Part shown: piece after piece, positions 8,125 to 16,323 of the stretch
Layout: each line of letters starts with the position of its first letter
How positions within the stretch are numbered: position 1 is the first letter of the stretch
From: Idiomarina fontislapidosi
GTDB taxonomy: Bacteria; Pseudomonadota; Gammaproteobacteria; Enterobacterales; Alteromonadaceae
DNA length: 64,000 bases
Assembly: GCF_003226255.1 (NCBI RefSeq)
Contig: NZ_QJST01000010.1
Coordinates: 32,421-96,420, forward strand
Direction: 5' to 3'
Made by a program: the position numbers and the translations under genes
The notes under the pieces: generated by a model
The model's input: only the letters and a program-made list of their open reading frames with translations
Told to the model about the DNA's origin: nothing
The model's database searches: none

Positions 8125-8798
8125 GCGCCGACTTTCAGCTAAAGCAAACTAATAACGGCCTGGAGCTTGTCTGGTTAACAGGTCCAAAAGCAATTAAACC
8201 GCTAAGTTTAGACTTTAGAGTGGGAAAAGCCGGTTATCGCGCGGTTCACTCAAGTTTAAAGTCAGAGTCGCTGATAAAGGCGCTCGGCATTACTGGTAAG
8301 CGTAAACCTAGGGTGTTAGATGCGACAGCAGGATTAGCTCGCGACGCGCTAATGGTCGCTGCTTTTGGTTCATCAGTTGATTTAATTGAGCGCCACCCGT
8401 TAGTACGTGCTTTACTGAGAGATGCCATTAATCGTGGGCGGGCTGGCACAGACAAAATTGCTGATTGTTGCGAGCGTATGCAACTGCTCGACTTTCAGCA
8501 TGTAAATCAAGTGCCAGCTCAGCAATATGATGTGGTATACCTAGACCCGATGTATCCGAAGTCGGGCAAGCAGCGCGCCCAAGTGAAAAAAGACATGCAA
8601 ATGTTTCAACAATTAGTTGGTGCTGATGAAGATGCCGACGAGTTATTAGATCCTGCTTTGCAAGCTGCTAAATATCGCGTCGTGGTTAAACGTCCCGATC
8701 ATGCCGACTTTCTAGGGCAAAGAGAACCGAATACGCAAATTATCAGTAAAAAGCATCGATTTGATGTTTATATAAAGCAAGGATTCGAACAATTATGA
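8121..8798 (+). CDS. rsmJ: 16S rRNA (guanine1516-N2)-methyltransferase RsmJ
   Basis: SAM-dependent methyltransferase modifying G1516 of 16S rRNA. The 225-residue protein shows the family pattern: PLSLDFRVGKAGYR near the N-terminus, the SAM-binding LDATAGLARDALMVA (about residues 66-80), the acidic ERHPLV strand end and the catalytic-type VVYLDPMYP. The C-terminal KRPDHADFL is also characteristic of the YhiQ family. It is linked by four-base overlaps to elaA and the peroxiredoxin gene. Confidence 0.93.
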   Translation: MSADFQLKQTNNGLELVWLTGPKAIKPLSLDFRVGKAGYRAVHSSLKSESLIKALGITGKRKPRVLDATAGLARDALMVAAFGSSVDLIERHPLVRALLRDAINRGRAGTDKIADCCERMQLLDFQHVNQVPAQQYDVVYLDPMYPKSGKQRAQVKKDMQMFQQLVGADEDADELLDPALQAAKYRVVVKRPDHADFLGQREPNTQIISKKHRFDVYIKQGFEQL

Positions 8799-9283
8799 TT
8801 AAAGAAAATGGTCTATTACCGTCTGGCTCACTCACCTCAAAAGGTGAATTAGGTATCCAACATTACGACCCGCAAGAGCTTTTCGCAAAAGGTACTCATG
8901 TCCTTTTTGCAGTGCCAGGCGCCTTTACTCCGACCTGTTCGGAGAAACACTTACCAGGGTATGTATCGCTTGCCCAAGAGTTTGCTGAACAAGGGGTTCA
9001 AAGCATCAACTGCCTTTCAGTTAATGACGCCTTTGTAATGAAAGCATGGGGTGATCAGCTGGGGATCGGAGATGAAGTTCGGTTATTGTCTGATGGTAAT
9101 GGTGAGTATAGCCAAACACTCGGGTTAGCGAATGATACGGGTGCGTTTGGTGGTATCCGTTCAAAACGTTACGCCATGGTTATCGTCGACGGTATCGTGG
9201 AACACCTGTTCGTCGAAGACGAAAAACAATTTGAAGTCAGTGCCGCAAGATATGTGCTCGATGTATTGAAGTCAGAGCAGTAA
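8795..9283 (+). CDS. Prx5-type peroxiredoxin
   Basis: Thiol peroxidase of the AhpC/TSA superfamily, Prx5-like, reducing hydrogen peroxide or organic peroxides in the cytoplasm. The active-site motif VPGAFTPTCSEKHLPGY holds the peroxidatic cysteine in PTCS. The conserved arginine is in GIRSKRYAMV and the Prx5 signature VNDAFVMKAWG is present. Its 162 residues fit a stand-alone Prx5 without a glutaredoxin domain. Its stop overlaps the start of the next gene by one base (TAATG). The reductant is not evident from the sequence. Confidence 0.9.
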   Translation: MIKENGLLPSGSLTSKGELGIQHYDPQELFAKGTHVLFAVPGAFTPTCSEKHLPGYVSLAQEFAEQGVQSINCLSVNDAFVMKAWGDQLGIGDEVRLLSDGNGEYSQTLGLANDTGAFGGIRSKRYAMVIVDGIVEHLFVEDEKQFEVSAARYVLDVLKSEQ

Positions 9284-10479
9284 TGGCGTTATTTGATGTA
9301 GTGATTATTGGTGCGGGGGCTGCCGGTTTACACTGTGCAGCTCATGCCGCACGCAATGGTCTCAAAGCTATTGTCGTAGACCACGCTAAACAGGCGGGCA
9401 AGAAGATTCTGATTTCTGGTGGTGGGCGTTGTAACTTCACCAACATGTACGCGAGCCCAGAAAACTATCTCTCAAGTAACCCGCACTTCTGCAAATCTGC
9501 CTTGAGCCGTTACACCCAATGGGATTTTATTGGATTAGTCGCGGAATACCAGATCCCCTATGACGAGAAGACGCTCGGTCAGCTGTTCTGTGACGAGTCA
9601 GCTAAAGACATTGTGCGTATGTTGCTCGATGAGTGCGAACGTTACGGCGCCAAAGTACAGCTGAGAACCGAAGTGTTGGATGTTGACTACGAACAAGACA
9701 CGTACCGTATTAATACCTCGCAGGGCCAATTGAGCGCCAGCAAGTTAGTCGTTGCCTGTGGCGGACTCTCTATGCCTAAGCTCGGTGCTACGCCGCTGGG
9801 GTACCAAATTGCGGAACAGTTCGGTCACTCGATTGTCCCTGTACGCGCTGGCTTAGTGCCGTTTACCCTGCATCCGCCCGAAAAGGAAGCGTTTGCCGAG
9901 CTCGCCGGTGTATCAATGGATGTTGCAGCGAACGCCAACGATGGTCACTTTAGCGAAGCAATGCTATTTACCCACCGCGGCCTTTCAGGTCCTGCGATGC
10001 TGCAAGTTTCTTCGTATTGGCAACCCGGCGAGGCGATTACCGTTGATTGTTTGCCTGGTACCGATGCGCTTGAATGGTTACAAGAAAACCAAGCTAAGCA
10101 ACCGAAAGCACAGCTCAATACCGTATTACAGCAGCTGTTCGCAAAGCGCGTCGTCACTCAACTGGGTGCCTATCATCAATGGCCCTTGACTCACCGACTC
10201 GCAAATATCAGCAAAAAAACCTTTCAAACCATCGCTGAACAGCTTAACCAATGGCAAATTAAGCCTAATGGCACTGAGGGTTACCGGACCGCAGAAGTCA
10301 CGCTAGGCGGTGTTAATGTGGATGAAGTCAGTTCTAAAACAATGCAAAGTAAGTTGCAGCCTGGATTGTTTTTCATTGGCGAAGTACTCGATGTGACCGG
10401 CTGGCTCGGCGGCTATAACTTCCAGTGGGCATGGTCCAGCGCCTATGCGTGCGCGGAAGGGTTGGCTAATGTCAACTAA
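9283..10479 (+). CDS. yhiN: HI0933/YhiN-family FAD-dependent oxidoreductase
   Basis: A 398-residue flavoprotein of the HI0933 (YhiN) family; no reaction is established for it. It opens with a Rossmann FAD motif, VVIIGAGAAGLHCAAHAAR, and continues with KKILISGGGRCNFTN, both hallmarks of the family. Further conserved pieces are CGGLSMPKLGATPLGYQIA, LFTHRGLSGPAMLQ and the C-terminal GEVLDVTGWLGGYNFQWAW that closes the FAD site. It ends the dam operon. In E. coli yhiN likewise lies in the region of rsmJ (yhiQ), loosely supporting the grouping. Confidence 0.92.
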   Translation: MALFDVVIIGAGAAGLHCAAHAARNGLKAIVVDHAKQAGKKILISGGGRCNFTNMYASPENYLSSNPHFCKSALSRYTQWDFIGLVAEYQIPYDEKTLGQLFCDESAKDIVRMLLDECERYGAKVQLRTEVLDVDYEQDTYRINTSQGQLSASKLVVACGGLSMPKLGATPLGYQIAEQFGHSIVPVRAGLVPFTLHPPEKEAFAELAGVSMDVAANANDGHFSEAMLFTHRGLSGPAMLQVSSYWQPGEAITVDCLPGTDALEWLQENQAKQPKAQLNTVLQQLFAKRVVTQLGAYHQWPLTHRLANISKKTFQTIAEQLNQWQIKPNGTEGYRTAEVTLGGVNVDEVSSKTMQSKLQPGLFFIGEVLDVTGWLGGYNFQWAWSSAYACAEGLANVN

Positions 10480-10549
10480 AAGTGAACTCTTTAAACGCCT
10501 TTTTATAGAAAATTAGGAGACCCTTTCAGTTGTCTCAAGGGTAAAACCT

Positions 10550-10993
10550 ATGTCTAGTAATGAGAAAACGTTTTCATTTAATGTAGCAAATATAATTTGA
10601 ATTTTGTTTTTTGTTGGTGTCCTAGTACTTTTTACAAATGCCAGTGTTTACAACGATATTACATACAAAAGCATTTTATCTATGTTATGTATTCCGACGT
10701 ACATATACTTTATTTTTCACTCAATTAGAAAAATTAAAAAAAATAAGAACGACTACATTAAGATAGATGACAACCAGCTAATCTACAGAACTTCTAAGTG
10801 TAAAACGCGTGTTGCGATGAAAGAAATAACGAAGTCACATCTGATTCACAACCTCATGAATAAAGAAATATTTATTGAAACTAATGACTCAAATTTTTTG
10901 ATAGACGCGTTTGGATTCCCAAGAGAGGTACTCAAGTTACCTGGAATGATCGAACAAAATAAAAACTCGAGAGTGGACGTTGATAAAGCCTGA
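10550..10993 (+). pseudogene. AT-rich membrane protein gene interrupted by in-frame TGA
   Basis: An ATG at 10550 with AAGGG at a proper distance opens the frame MSSNEKTFSFNVANII, then meets TGA at 10598-10600. The same frame continues without a break for 130 more codons to the TGA at 10991-10993. The continuation encodes two hydrophobic stretches (LFFVGVLVLF and SMLCIPTYIYFIFHSI) and a Lys/Asn/Ile-rich soluble part. A TTG at 10604 could restart translation but has no good ribosome binding site. The simplest reading is a TGG-to-TGA nonsense change in an acquired gene; base and codon use is clearly more AT-rich than neighbouring genes. I do not recognise the family, and the shorter product may still be made. 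Confidence 0.6.
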
Positions 10994-11018
10994 TGCTATC
11001 AGGCCATAGCGCTTTATC
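10982..11018 (+). terminator. Nested hairpin at the 3' end of the AT-rich orphan
   Basis: GATAAAG (10982-10988) pairs with CTTTATC (11012-11018) and encloses an inner perfect stem CCTGAT/ATCAGG (10989-10994 and 10998-11003). The structure spans the orphan's stop codon and is followed by ATTTTC. It probably ends transcription of the orphan, although the trailing T tract is weak. Confidence 0.5.
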
Positions 11019-11094
11019 ATTTTCATGTAAAGAACGCACTAAAAGCCGATAAATTGCGTATACTCAATCAATAGGGACTTGTTTGGAGTGTATT

Positions 11095-11577
11095 ATGCGC
11101 AACGCCTTTTCTCGACGTTCGGCCTGGCTCACGACGGCTGTTATGCTTTTGGGGCTAACGGCTTGTTCCTCGAAACCCTCGACCGTTATGATCGGCGAGG
11201 CACGTCCTGCAATCAACGTCGACGCTGTCAAGCTCTATCTAAAAGAACCCGCGCAATACGATACGATCGCACTTGTATCGGTATCCAGCGATGGTAGTTG
11301 GAGTTTTGGTGATCAAGCGCAAATGGATGCGGTTGTACAACGACTGAAGGAACAGGCGGCTAAACTGGGCGCCAATGGCATATTGTTACAGACCACGGGC
11401 GAAAAACGTGATAATTCTGTTTACGTAGGAACAGGGATTGGCAGTTATTCAGGCAATGTAGGGCTTAGCGTTCAATTAGGACGGCTTTTTGGGCTCACCG
11501 ATAAAACCGCTGAAGGCGTCGCCATTTATGTCCCCAATAGCGCATCAGAGAAAGAGCACCAAGAAAAACAGGATTAG
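11095..11577 (+). CDS. Small outer-membrane-type lipoprotein, unknown function
   Basis: A 160-residue predicted lipoprotein: basic start MRNAFSRRS, a hydrophobic helix and lipobox LTAC with the lipidated cysteine at residue 24. The start is ATG 11095 because GGAG lies eight bases upstream; four codons could be added upstream but would carry no ribosome binding site of their own. The mature part has DTIALVSVSSDGSW and LKEQAAKLGANGILL, a pattern seen in small envelope lipoproteins with a compact alpha/beta fold. The C-terminus is charged (KEHQEKQD). Function is unknown. Convergent with the following SDR gene. Confidence 0.75.
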   Translation: MRNAFSRRSAWLTTAVMLLGLTACSSKPSTVMIGEARPAINVDAVKLYLKEPAQYDTIALVSVSSDGSWSFGDQAQMDAVVQRLKEQAAKLGANGILLQTTGEKRDNSVYVGTGIGSYSGNVGLSVQLGRLFGLTDKTAEGVAIYVPNSASEKEHQEKQD

Positions 11578-11601
11578 CGTGCGCCACAACTGGGCACACG
11601 C
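11577..11601. terminator. Imperfect hairpin between convergent genes
   Basis: GCGTG (11577-11581) pairs with CACGC (11597-11601), continued inward by GCC/GGC after one mismatch. It lies in the 33-base gap between the convergent lipoprotein and SDR genes and could serve both. No T run follows on either strand, so the terminator role is weakly supported. Confidence 0.3.
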
Positions 11602-11610
11602 CACGCGCCG

Positions 11611-12255
11611 TTAAATACGTTTAACAGCCGCCTCGACACCATGCTCGCCCGTGAGCGCATCAAAGTGCTTACCAATCGTGTTGTCTGCATCCAAGCAACG
11701 AATGAGAATTCTCGCCACATCCTCTCTGGCGATCGTGCCGCGACCTAAGTTCTCAGCCAGCTCGATTTTTTCTTCCCCTGGCTCATCTGTTAAACCGCCA
11801 GGACGAACAATAGTCCAATCAAGTTCGCTACGCATCAGCTCTTTGTCGGCGTAGTGTTTGGCGACATAGTATGGCAGCAAATCCTCATTCCAATTTTCGC
11901 GATTGTGCGCCTGTAACGCACTCACGAGAATAAACCGATCGGCAGCAACTGCGTGCGCGGCTTCCATTGTTTTAACCGCGCCATCCAAATCAACCATCAG
12001 TGTTTTATCATCACCTGTGGCGCCACCTGAGCCGGCTGTAAAAATCACAGCATCAATATCTTCAAAGGCTTTTTCGATGGCACTCACAGGACCTTCTAAA
12101 TCCAACAGGCGCGCATCAACGCCTTGGTCTTTCCAACCATCCACTTGCGCTTGTTTGCGCACCATCGCGACAACTGGATGAGTTTTAGCTTGTTGCAACT
12201 GCTCGACCACGTGTGTACCAATTTTTCCGTTCGCACCTACTACTGCAACTTTCAT
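11611..12255 (-). CDS. Atypical short-chain dehydrogenase/NmrA-like NAD(P)-binding protein
   Basis: A 214-residue atypical SDR (SDR_a5/NAD(P)-binding family). The N-terminal dinucleotide motif is VAVVGANGKIGTHVV (about residues 3-17), followed by the conserved FTAGSGG, the ILVSALQA strand and the YYVAKHYADKEL active-site-like helix with YxxxK. DWTIVRPGGLTDEP is typical of the YwnB/YtfG-like group. GGAG lies before the ATG. Substrate unknown; such proteins reduce small carbonyls or act as NAD(P)-sensing proteins. It is divergent from pldA. Confidence 0.85.
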   Translation of the reverse strand: MKVAVVGANGKIGTHVVEQLQQAKTHPVVAMVRKQAQVDGWKDQGVDARLLDLEGPVSAIEKAFEDIDAVIFTAGSGGATGDDKTLMVDLDGAVKTMEAAHAVAADRFILVSALQAHNRENWNEDLLPYYVAKHYADKELMRSELDWTIVRPGGLTDEPGEEKIELAENLGRGTIAREDVARILIRCLDADNTIGKHFDALTGEHGVEAAVKRI

Positions 12256-12403
12256 AACGTCTCCAGATTAAATAAAAATACGAATTTATAAAAGGGTTAC
12301 GAAAAAGTCGTGTTAAGAGTTCATGATACGGAGGGATCTGAGTGGACATTTAGATGCGTATTAGTCATGATTTATTACATTCAATTATATAGGATTTGCT
12401 GTC

Positions 12404-13432
12404 ATGCCTCGTCGTATCTTTATACCGCTTACCTTTTCGGCGGCGTGCCTTGCGTCCACCGCTCAAGCACAAGATCTCTCTGCCATGCAGCAGTGTCTCC
12501 TCGACGCGATGAATAAAGAAAACGCCTCTGTGACCATTGCCGAAGTACGTCAGCAATGTACCGAGAAGTTGCGAGAAGAGGATGATCAAGACGTCGTAAA
12601 AATTGACGAAGTGAAAGAGCCTGGGGCGCTCACTAAGCGCATGCAAAGTGAAAAAGTCACAGAGTTCGACCCCTACGTGTTAACCCCTCACCGCCGTAAC
12701 TATATTTTACCCGTTTGGGGAACAACAGATATCAATACGGCTCCGTATCAAACGTTTGAAGGTTATGAAGATAACTTAGAGGAATACGAAGCCAAACTTC
12801 AGCTCAGCTTTAAAGTACCTGTCAATAAAGAGAGCTTGTTAATTGAGGGCGATAAGCTATTTTTTGGCTTTACCATGCAGTCTTGGTGGCAGGTCTACGC
12901 CAGCAATATCTCTAAACCGTTTCGCGAGACCAACTACCAACCCGAAGTGTTCTACACCACACCGACAGGTTGGCACCCATTCGGTACTAATACCGGGTTA
13001 GCAATCGGTATCGAGCATTTATCAAATGGTCGCAGCCAAGCTCTCTCGCGCAGTTGGAATCGTGCCTACGTGCAGTTTGTCGCTGAAAAGGGCCCTTTTG
13101 TTTTCAGTCTTAAACCATGGATTCGCTTTCAAGAGGATGCGAAGACCGATCCAATGCAATCGTCGGGAGATGACAACCCCAATATCACCGATTATATCGG
13201 CGATTATGAGTTCTCGGTTGCTGCCAATATTGATGACTTCGAGTATACGTTAAACCTACGTCACGCCATCGAAACAGGTCGTGGTTCAGCTGAGTTTAAT
13301 TTTACCTTTCCGCTATGGGGTAAATTTATTGGCTACACCAGCCTCTTTACGGGCTACGGCGAGAGTTTAATTGATTACAACCATAAACAAACCCGTCTGG
13401 GTGTGGGTATTGCACTCAATAACGTGCTCTAA
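12404..13432 (+). CDS. pldA: Outer-membrane phospholipase A
   Basis: Integral beta-barrel enzyme that hydrolyses phospholipids that reach the outer leaflet of the outer membrane, guarding lipid asymmetry; it is active as a calcium-bound dimer. The 342-residue precursor has a signal peptide ending STAQAQ, then an unusually long polar region (about residues 24-90), then the barrel. Diagnostic stretches are ISKPFRETNYQPE, GIEHLSNGRS (catalytic His and Ser) and LSRSWNRAYVQF, with the supporting Asn further on. AGGA precedes the ATG. Its stop overlaps that of the convergent DUF1415 gene by four bases. In E. coli pldA lies beside recQ; here recQ is about 35 kb away. Confidence 0.95.
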   Translation: MPRRIFIPLTFSAACLASTAQAQDLSAMQQCLLDAMNKENASVTIAEVRQQCTEKLREEDDQDVVKIDEVKEPGALTKRMQSEKVTEFDPYVLTPHRRNYILPVWGTTDINTAPYQTFEGYEDNLEEYEAKLQLSFKVPVNKESLLIEGDKLFFGFTMQSWWQVYASNISKPFRETNYQPEVFYTTPTGWHPFGTNTGLAIGIEHLSNGRSQALSRSWNRAYVQFVAEKGPFVFSLKPWIRFQEDAKTDPMQSSGDDNPNITDYIGDYEFSVAANIDDFEYTLNLRHAIETGRGSAEFNFTFPLWGKFIGYTSLFTGYGESLIDYNHKQTRLGVGIALNNVL

Positions 13433-13980
13433 CCTTTTCCAGCAGTGATTGTCGCCAGTTGCTGAGCAAAGTACTCGGCACCTCGGCGACGACAGTACTC
13501 AATATTACGCTCGGGAATTTTTTCAGGGTGTTCAAATTGCTCCAACGCCTCTTCCATCATATGTTCACGTAGAAGGTGCAAAACCGGGTAAGGCGAGCGG
13601 TTGGTATAGTTTTCTGGGTCACTTTGTTTAGCATCAGCAAAGCAATAATCAGGATGAAAGTGGGCTAATTGAAACTCACCGGCGAAGCCTTGCAATTCAA
13701 GCAGTTCATTCGCCTGGTCAAGCAAATCTAAAAAGTCGTAAAACCCTTCGACGCCGTTAGGTACAATCAATAATGTGGTCGCTATTGCGCTCTGCTCCTG
13801 TAACGTCAATAACTCATGATTGAGAGCCTCAAGCTGACTAAGGCGGTCCTGCTCTGGCACAACACAATAACGAACCCGTTGCGCCTCGACTTCTGGACGC
13901 GCGAAAGGACAAAAATTGAACTTAACCACAACCTCTTGTACCCAACGTCGGGTTTGGTCAATAATGACGTGCTGTTCCAT
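13429..13980 (-). CDS. DUF1415 family protein
   Basis: A 183-residue cytoplasmic protein of the DUF1415 family, whose function is unknown. The N-terminal pattern TRRWVQEVVVKFNFCPFARPE, with a lone CPFA cysteine, and the later FHPDYCFADAKQSDPENYTNRSPYPVLHLLRE are characteristic of the family. No membrane segment or signal peptide. It is convergent with pldA and separated from the divergent methyltransferase gene by only 18 bases. Confidence 0.85.
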   Translation of the reverse strand: MEQHVIIDQTRRWVQEVVVKFNFCPFARPEVEAQRVRYCVVPEQDRLSQLEALNHELLTLQEQSAIATTLLIVPNGVEGFYDFLDLLDQANELLELQGFAGEFQLAHFHPDYCFADAKQSDPENYTNRSPYPVLHLLREHMMEEALEQFEHPEKIPERNIEYCRRRGAEYFAQQLATITAGKG

Positions 13981-13998
13981 CGTTGATCATCCTAAATT

Positions 13999-14457
13999 AT
14001 GAAAGCACTTGAGCTCAAAGTACCCCCACTATTACTGGTCATTTTGATCGCCGCGCTAATGTATGTATGCGCTTTGCTATTTCCCTCGGTCCAATTTGGC
14101 TGGGTGCCGACTTGGGTCCGTATCACATTATTGGCCATCGGCTTTTTGCTGCCGTTACTCGGCTGGTTGGCTTTTAGTAAAGCAAAAACCACCGTGGATC
14201 CCCGCGTACCTCATCAATCGAGCGCTTTAGTGACGTCAGGGATCTATCGCTGGACTCGCAACCCGATGTACCTTGGCTTCCTGATTATTCTATTTACTTG
14301 GGGCCTATCCCTGCAGAATATGGCAGCACTGCTAGGCTTACCGGTATATATGTTCTATATGAACCTATTTCAAATTCGCCCCGAAGAGCGCCAACTCGAG
14401 AACCGCTTTGGCGACACCTATGTCGACTATAAAAAGCGCGTCGGCCGTTGGTGGTAA
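13999..14457 (+). CDS. Isoprenylcysteine carboxyl methyltransferase-like membrane protein
   Basis: A 152-residue integral membrane protein of the ICMT/PEMT-like group. About four hydrophobic segments are visible (residues 8-30, 37-56, about 92-110 and 113-128). The family signature TSGIYRWTRNPMYLGF at about 74-89 and a C-terminal EERQLENRFGDTYVDYKKRVGRW are both present. Such proteins use S-adenosylmethionine to methylate lipid or protein carboxyls, but bacterial members mostly lack assigned substrates. It lacks a clear ribosome binding site and ends directly against the stop of yjjG. Confidence 0.85.
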   Translation: MKALELKVPPLLLVILIAALMYVCALLFPSVQFGWVPTWVRITLLAIGFLLPLLGWLAFSKAKTTVDPRVPHQSSALVTSGIYRWTRNPMYLGFLIILFTWGLSLQNMAALLGLPVYMFYMNLFQIRPEERQLENRFGDTYVDYKKRVGRWW

Positions 14458-15135
14458 CTAAGCGACTAGATCAATTAATTCACTCAAATGCCGAATAGTA
14501 TGGTTGGGGCTGACTTCATCGGGACAGGGTGCCTCATGCTCATTGAGCCAACACGTGTGCCAACCAGCGCGTTGCCCGCCGAGTATATCCGAATGCGGAT
14601 TATCTCCAACCATTAAGATCCGATGGGCAGGAACGTCCTCAGAGATGTATTCACGATGGGTATGATGGAAAATCTCTGGGTGCGGCTTCGCCACGCCAAG
14701 TGCCTCAGAAACAACGACAAAGTCAAAGTACTGCTCAAGTTGGTGCGCTACTAGGCGTTCTTGTTGAAGCTCAACAAAACCATTCGTGATGATGCCCATC
14801 CCCACCTTTTTATCGAGCGAGTTCAACATTGCCTCGGTACCGTCTAGAGTCGAGGAGATACTGCCCATCTGCGCCATAAACTGACGATTAAGCTCCATTG
14901 ATGACACACCTAAACGCGCTTCCCAATCGACAAAACGGCGCGCCTTGATGTCTGCTGCGGAGATTTCACCTCGTTGAAAGGCGTCCCATAACGGTGCATT
15001 AACCTCTTTAAAACGCTGAAAGTGCGCTTCGGTAAAGTCGACCTCGTAAGACTGTAACAGCTGAGTCAGACCGCGCTTAGCATCAAATCTAAATAACGTT
15101 TCATCAGCATCAAACACCACCCAATCATACGACAT
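14458..15135 (-). CDS. yjjG: Pyrimidine 5'-nucleotidase YjjG
   Basis: HAD-superfamily phosphatase removing phosphate from pyrimidine nucleoside monophosphates, including non-canonical ones, thereby keeping mutagenic nucleotides out of DNA. The 225 residues match YjjG. Motif I is VVFDADETLFRFD (nucleophile and acid/base Asp), motif II IITNG, motif III with Lys in ALGVAKPHPEIF and motif IV MVGDNPHSDILGG. A strong AGGAGG lies before the ATG. It is the last gene of an operon with the uracil-DNA glycosylase relative and the DUF2937 gene, which makes a shared link to nucleotide hygiene conceivable. Confidence 0.93.
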   Translation of the reverse strand: MSYDWVVFDADETLFRFDAKRGLTQLLQSYEVDFTEAHFQRFKEVNAPLWDAFQRGEISAADIKARRFVDWEARLGVSSMELNRQFMAQMGSISSTLDGTEAMLNSLDKKVGMGIITNGFVELQQERLVAHQLEQYFDFVVVSEALGVAKPHPEIFHHTHREYISEDVPAHRILMVGDNPHSDILGGQRAGWHTCWLNEHEAPCPDEVSPNHTIRHLSELIDLVA

Positions 15136-15144
15136 TACTTCCTC

Positions 15145-15657
15145 CTAGTGCGCCACCGTCCGACGTTTTCTGAGCGGCCATAATAACAAGCTCAACAACA
15201 AATCGGCTAGCAAACTAACGATTAATCCGACCGCGACCGCCATTACAAGTGCTTCAGGCGTCAGCCGAACGGCATAATCATAACGCGCCCAAGCCTCACT
15301 GCGTATGTCGACTACAGGTGATAAGAACGTTGTTTGATAGCGCTGCCAATGGCCTTGCTGGTATTGATTCCAAGCCGATTGTAATGTCTGATAGCGCTGA
15401 TAAATGCTTTCGATACTCTCGCCACCATCAATAAACACGGGGTCATCTGAGGCTCGATAGTAATCAATAAGACGTTCAATAGAGCCGTCGAAATAGCGAT
15501 CAGCTTCCTGTTGAAACTCGGCCACGCTGGCTTTTGCTTCGTTCAGGTGGGCATATACGGCGTCGCCATACTGGTCAACAAACTGGGGGACTTGGATGCC
15601 TATCATGGCTGCGACGAAAAAGCATATCAAGCGTCCATAAGCTGCTAATCTTTTCAT
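15145..15657 (-). CDS. DUF2937 family membrane protein
   Basis: A 170-residue protein with an N-terminal hydrophobic segment (about 8-24), a central charged helical domain presumably in the periplasm, and a C-terminal membrane helix (about 134-158, VMAVAVGLIVSLLADLLLSLLL). This hairpin-like layout and the QVPQFVDQYGDAVYAHLNEA stretch fit the DUF2937 family, of unknown function. The start codon overlaps the stop of the upstream glycosylase-family gene by one base. Confidence 0.8.
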   Translation of the reverse strand: MKRLAAYGRLICFFVAAMIGIQVPQFVDQYGDAVYAHLNEAKASVAEFQQEADRYFDGSIERLIDYYRASDDPVFIDGGESIESIYQRYQTLQSAWNQYQQGHWQRYQTTFLSPVVDIRSEAWARYDYAVRLTPEALVMAVAVGLIVSLLADLLLSLLLWPLRKRRTVAH

Positions 15658-16259
15658 TATTGAGCGCCTCGGTATTGCGCAATTTGCGCCTTCAACTCGG
15701 GTAGCACCTCATCTTCAAACCAGCGGTTTTTGGCAAGCCAGCGGTTATTGCGTGGACTCGGATGAGGTAAGGGCAGTATGCCGTGTTCGAGCCAAGCTCG
15801 CCAATTTTTTACACGTTCAGTGAGTGTCCGCTCGGGTTTAATAGCGGGTAACCGTTGACCATGCCACTGCTGAGCATATTGCCCTATCGCCAAGGTCAGC
15901 CGTAAATGGGGAAGTTGAGCGAGTAATTGTTCGCGCCACGCATCGGCACATTCCGCTCGGGGCGGCGCATCGCCCGATGCTGTCGTACCTGGGTAGCAAA
16001 AGCCCATGGGTAAAATAGCAAACTGACAGGCATCGTAAAAATCGGGTTTATCAACACCTAGCCAAGACCGTAATCGTTCGCCACTGGGGTCATCGAAAGG
16101 TTTCCCGGATCGGTGTACACGAATACCGGGCGCTTGGCCCGCGATAAGAATACGTGCGCTGGGATGAAACTGAATGACAGGTCGCGCTCCTAAGGGTAAT
16201 TCAGGCTCGCATAACGTGCAGTGACGCACTTCGTCTACGGTGGTTTGCCACGCCTTCAT
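15657..16259 (-). CDS. Uracil-DNA glycosylase family protein (HI_0220.2-like)
   Basis: A 200-residue member of the uracil-DNA glycosylase superfamily. The start is ATG at 16259, with AAGGAG upstream; a longer reading from 16349 would overlap fpr and lacks a ribosome binding site. Seen motifs are GQAPGIRVHRSGKPFDDPSG (motif 1 region with water-activating residues) and LPLPHPSPRNNRW (motif 2 HPSP). A HCTLC pair occurs near the start, but no complete four-cysteine iron-sulfur set is obvious, unlike family 4 and 5 enzymes. Probably acts on damaged or uracil-containing DNA; activity not proven for this group. First gene of a three-gene operon with DUF2937 and yjjG. Confidence 0.82.
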   Translation of the reverse strand: MKAWQTTVDEVRHCTLCEPELPLGARPVIQFHPSARILIAGQAPGIRVHRSGKPFDDPSGERLRSWLGVDKPDFYDACQFAILPMGFCYPGTTASGDAPPRAECADAWREQLLAQLPHLRLTLAIGQYAQQWHGQRLPAIKPERTLTERVKNWRAWLEHGILPLPHPSPRNNRWLAKNRWFEDEVLPELKAQIAQYRGAQ

Positions 16260-16323
16260 AACAGACTCCTTAACTCCAGCCGTTCTGTTAGCGTGGCAAA
16301 CTTGGTGCCTTGATGCAATGCGT

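Noticed and set aside
10598..10600. TGA as a possible selenocysteine codon
   Set aside because: The context is a hydrophobic membrane segment, not a redox site, and no clear hairpin of the bacterial SECIS type directly follows; a nonsense change is simpler.
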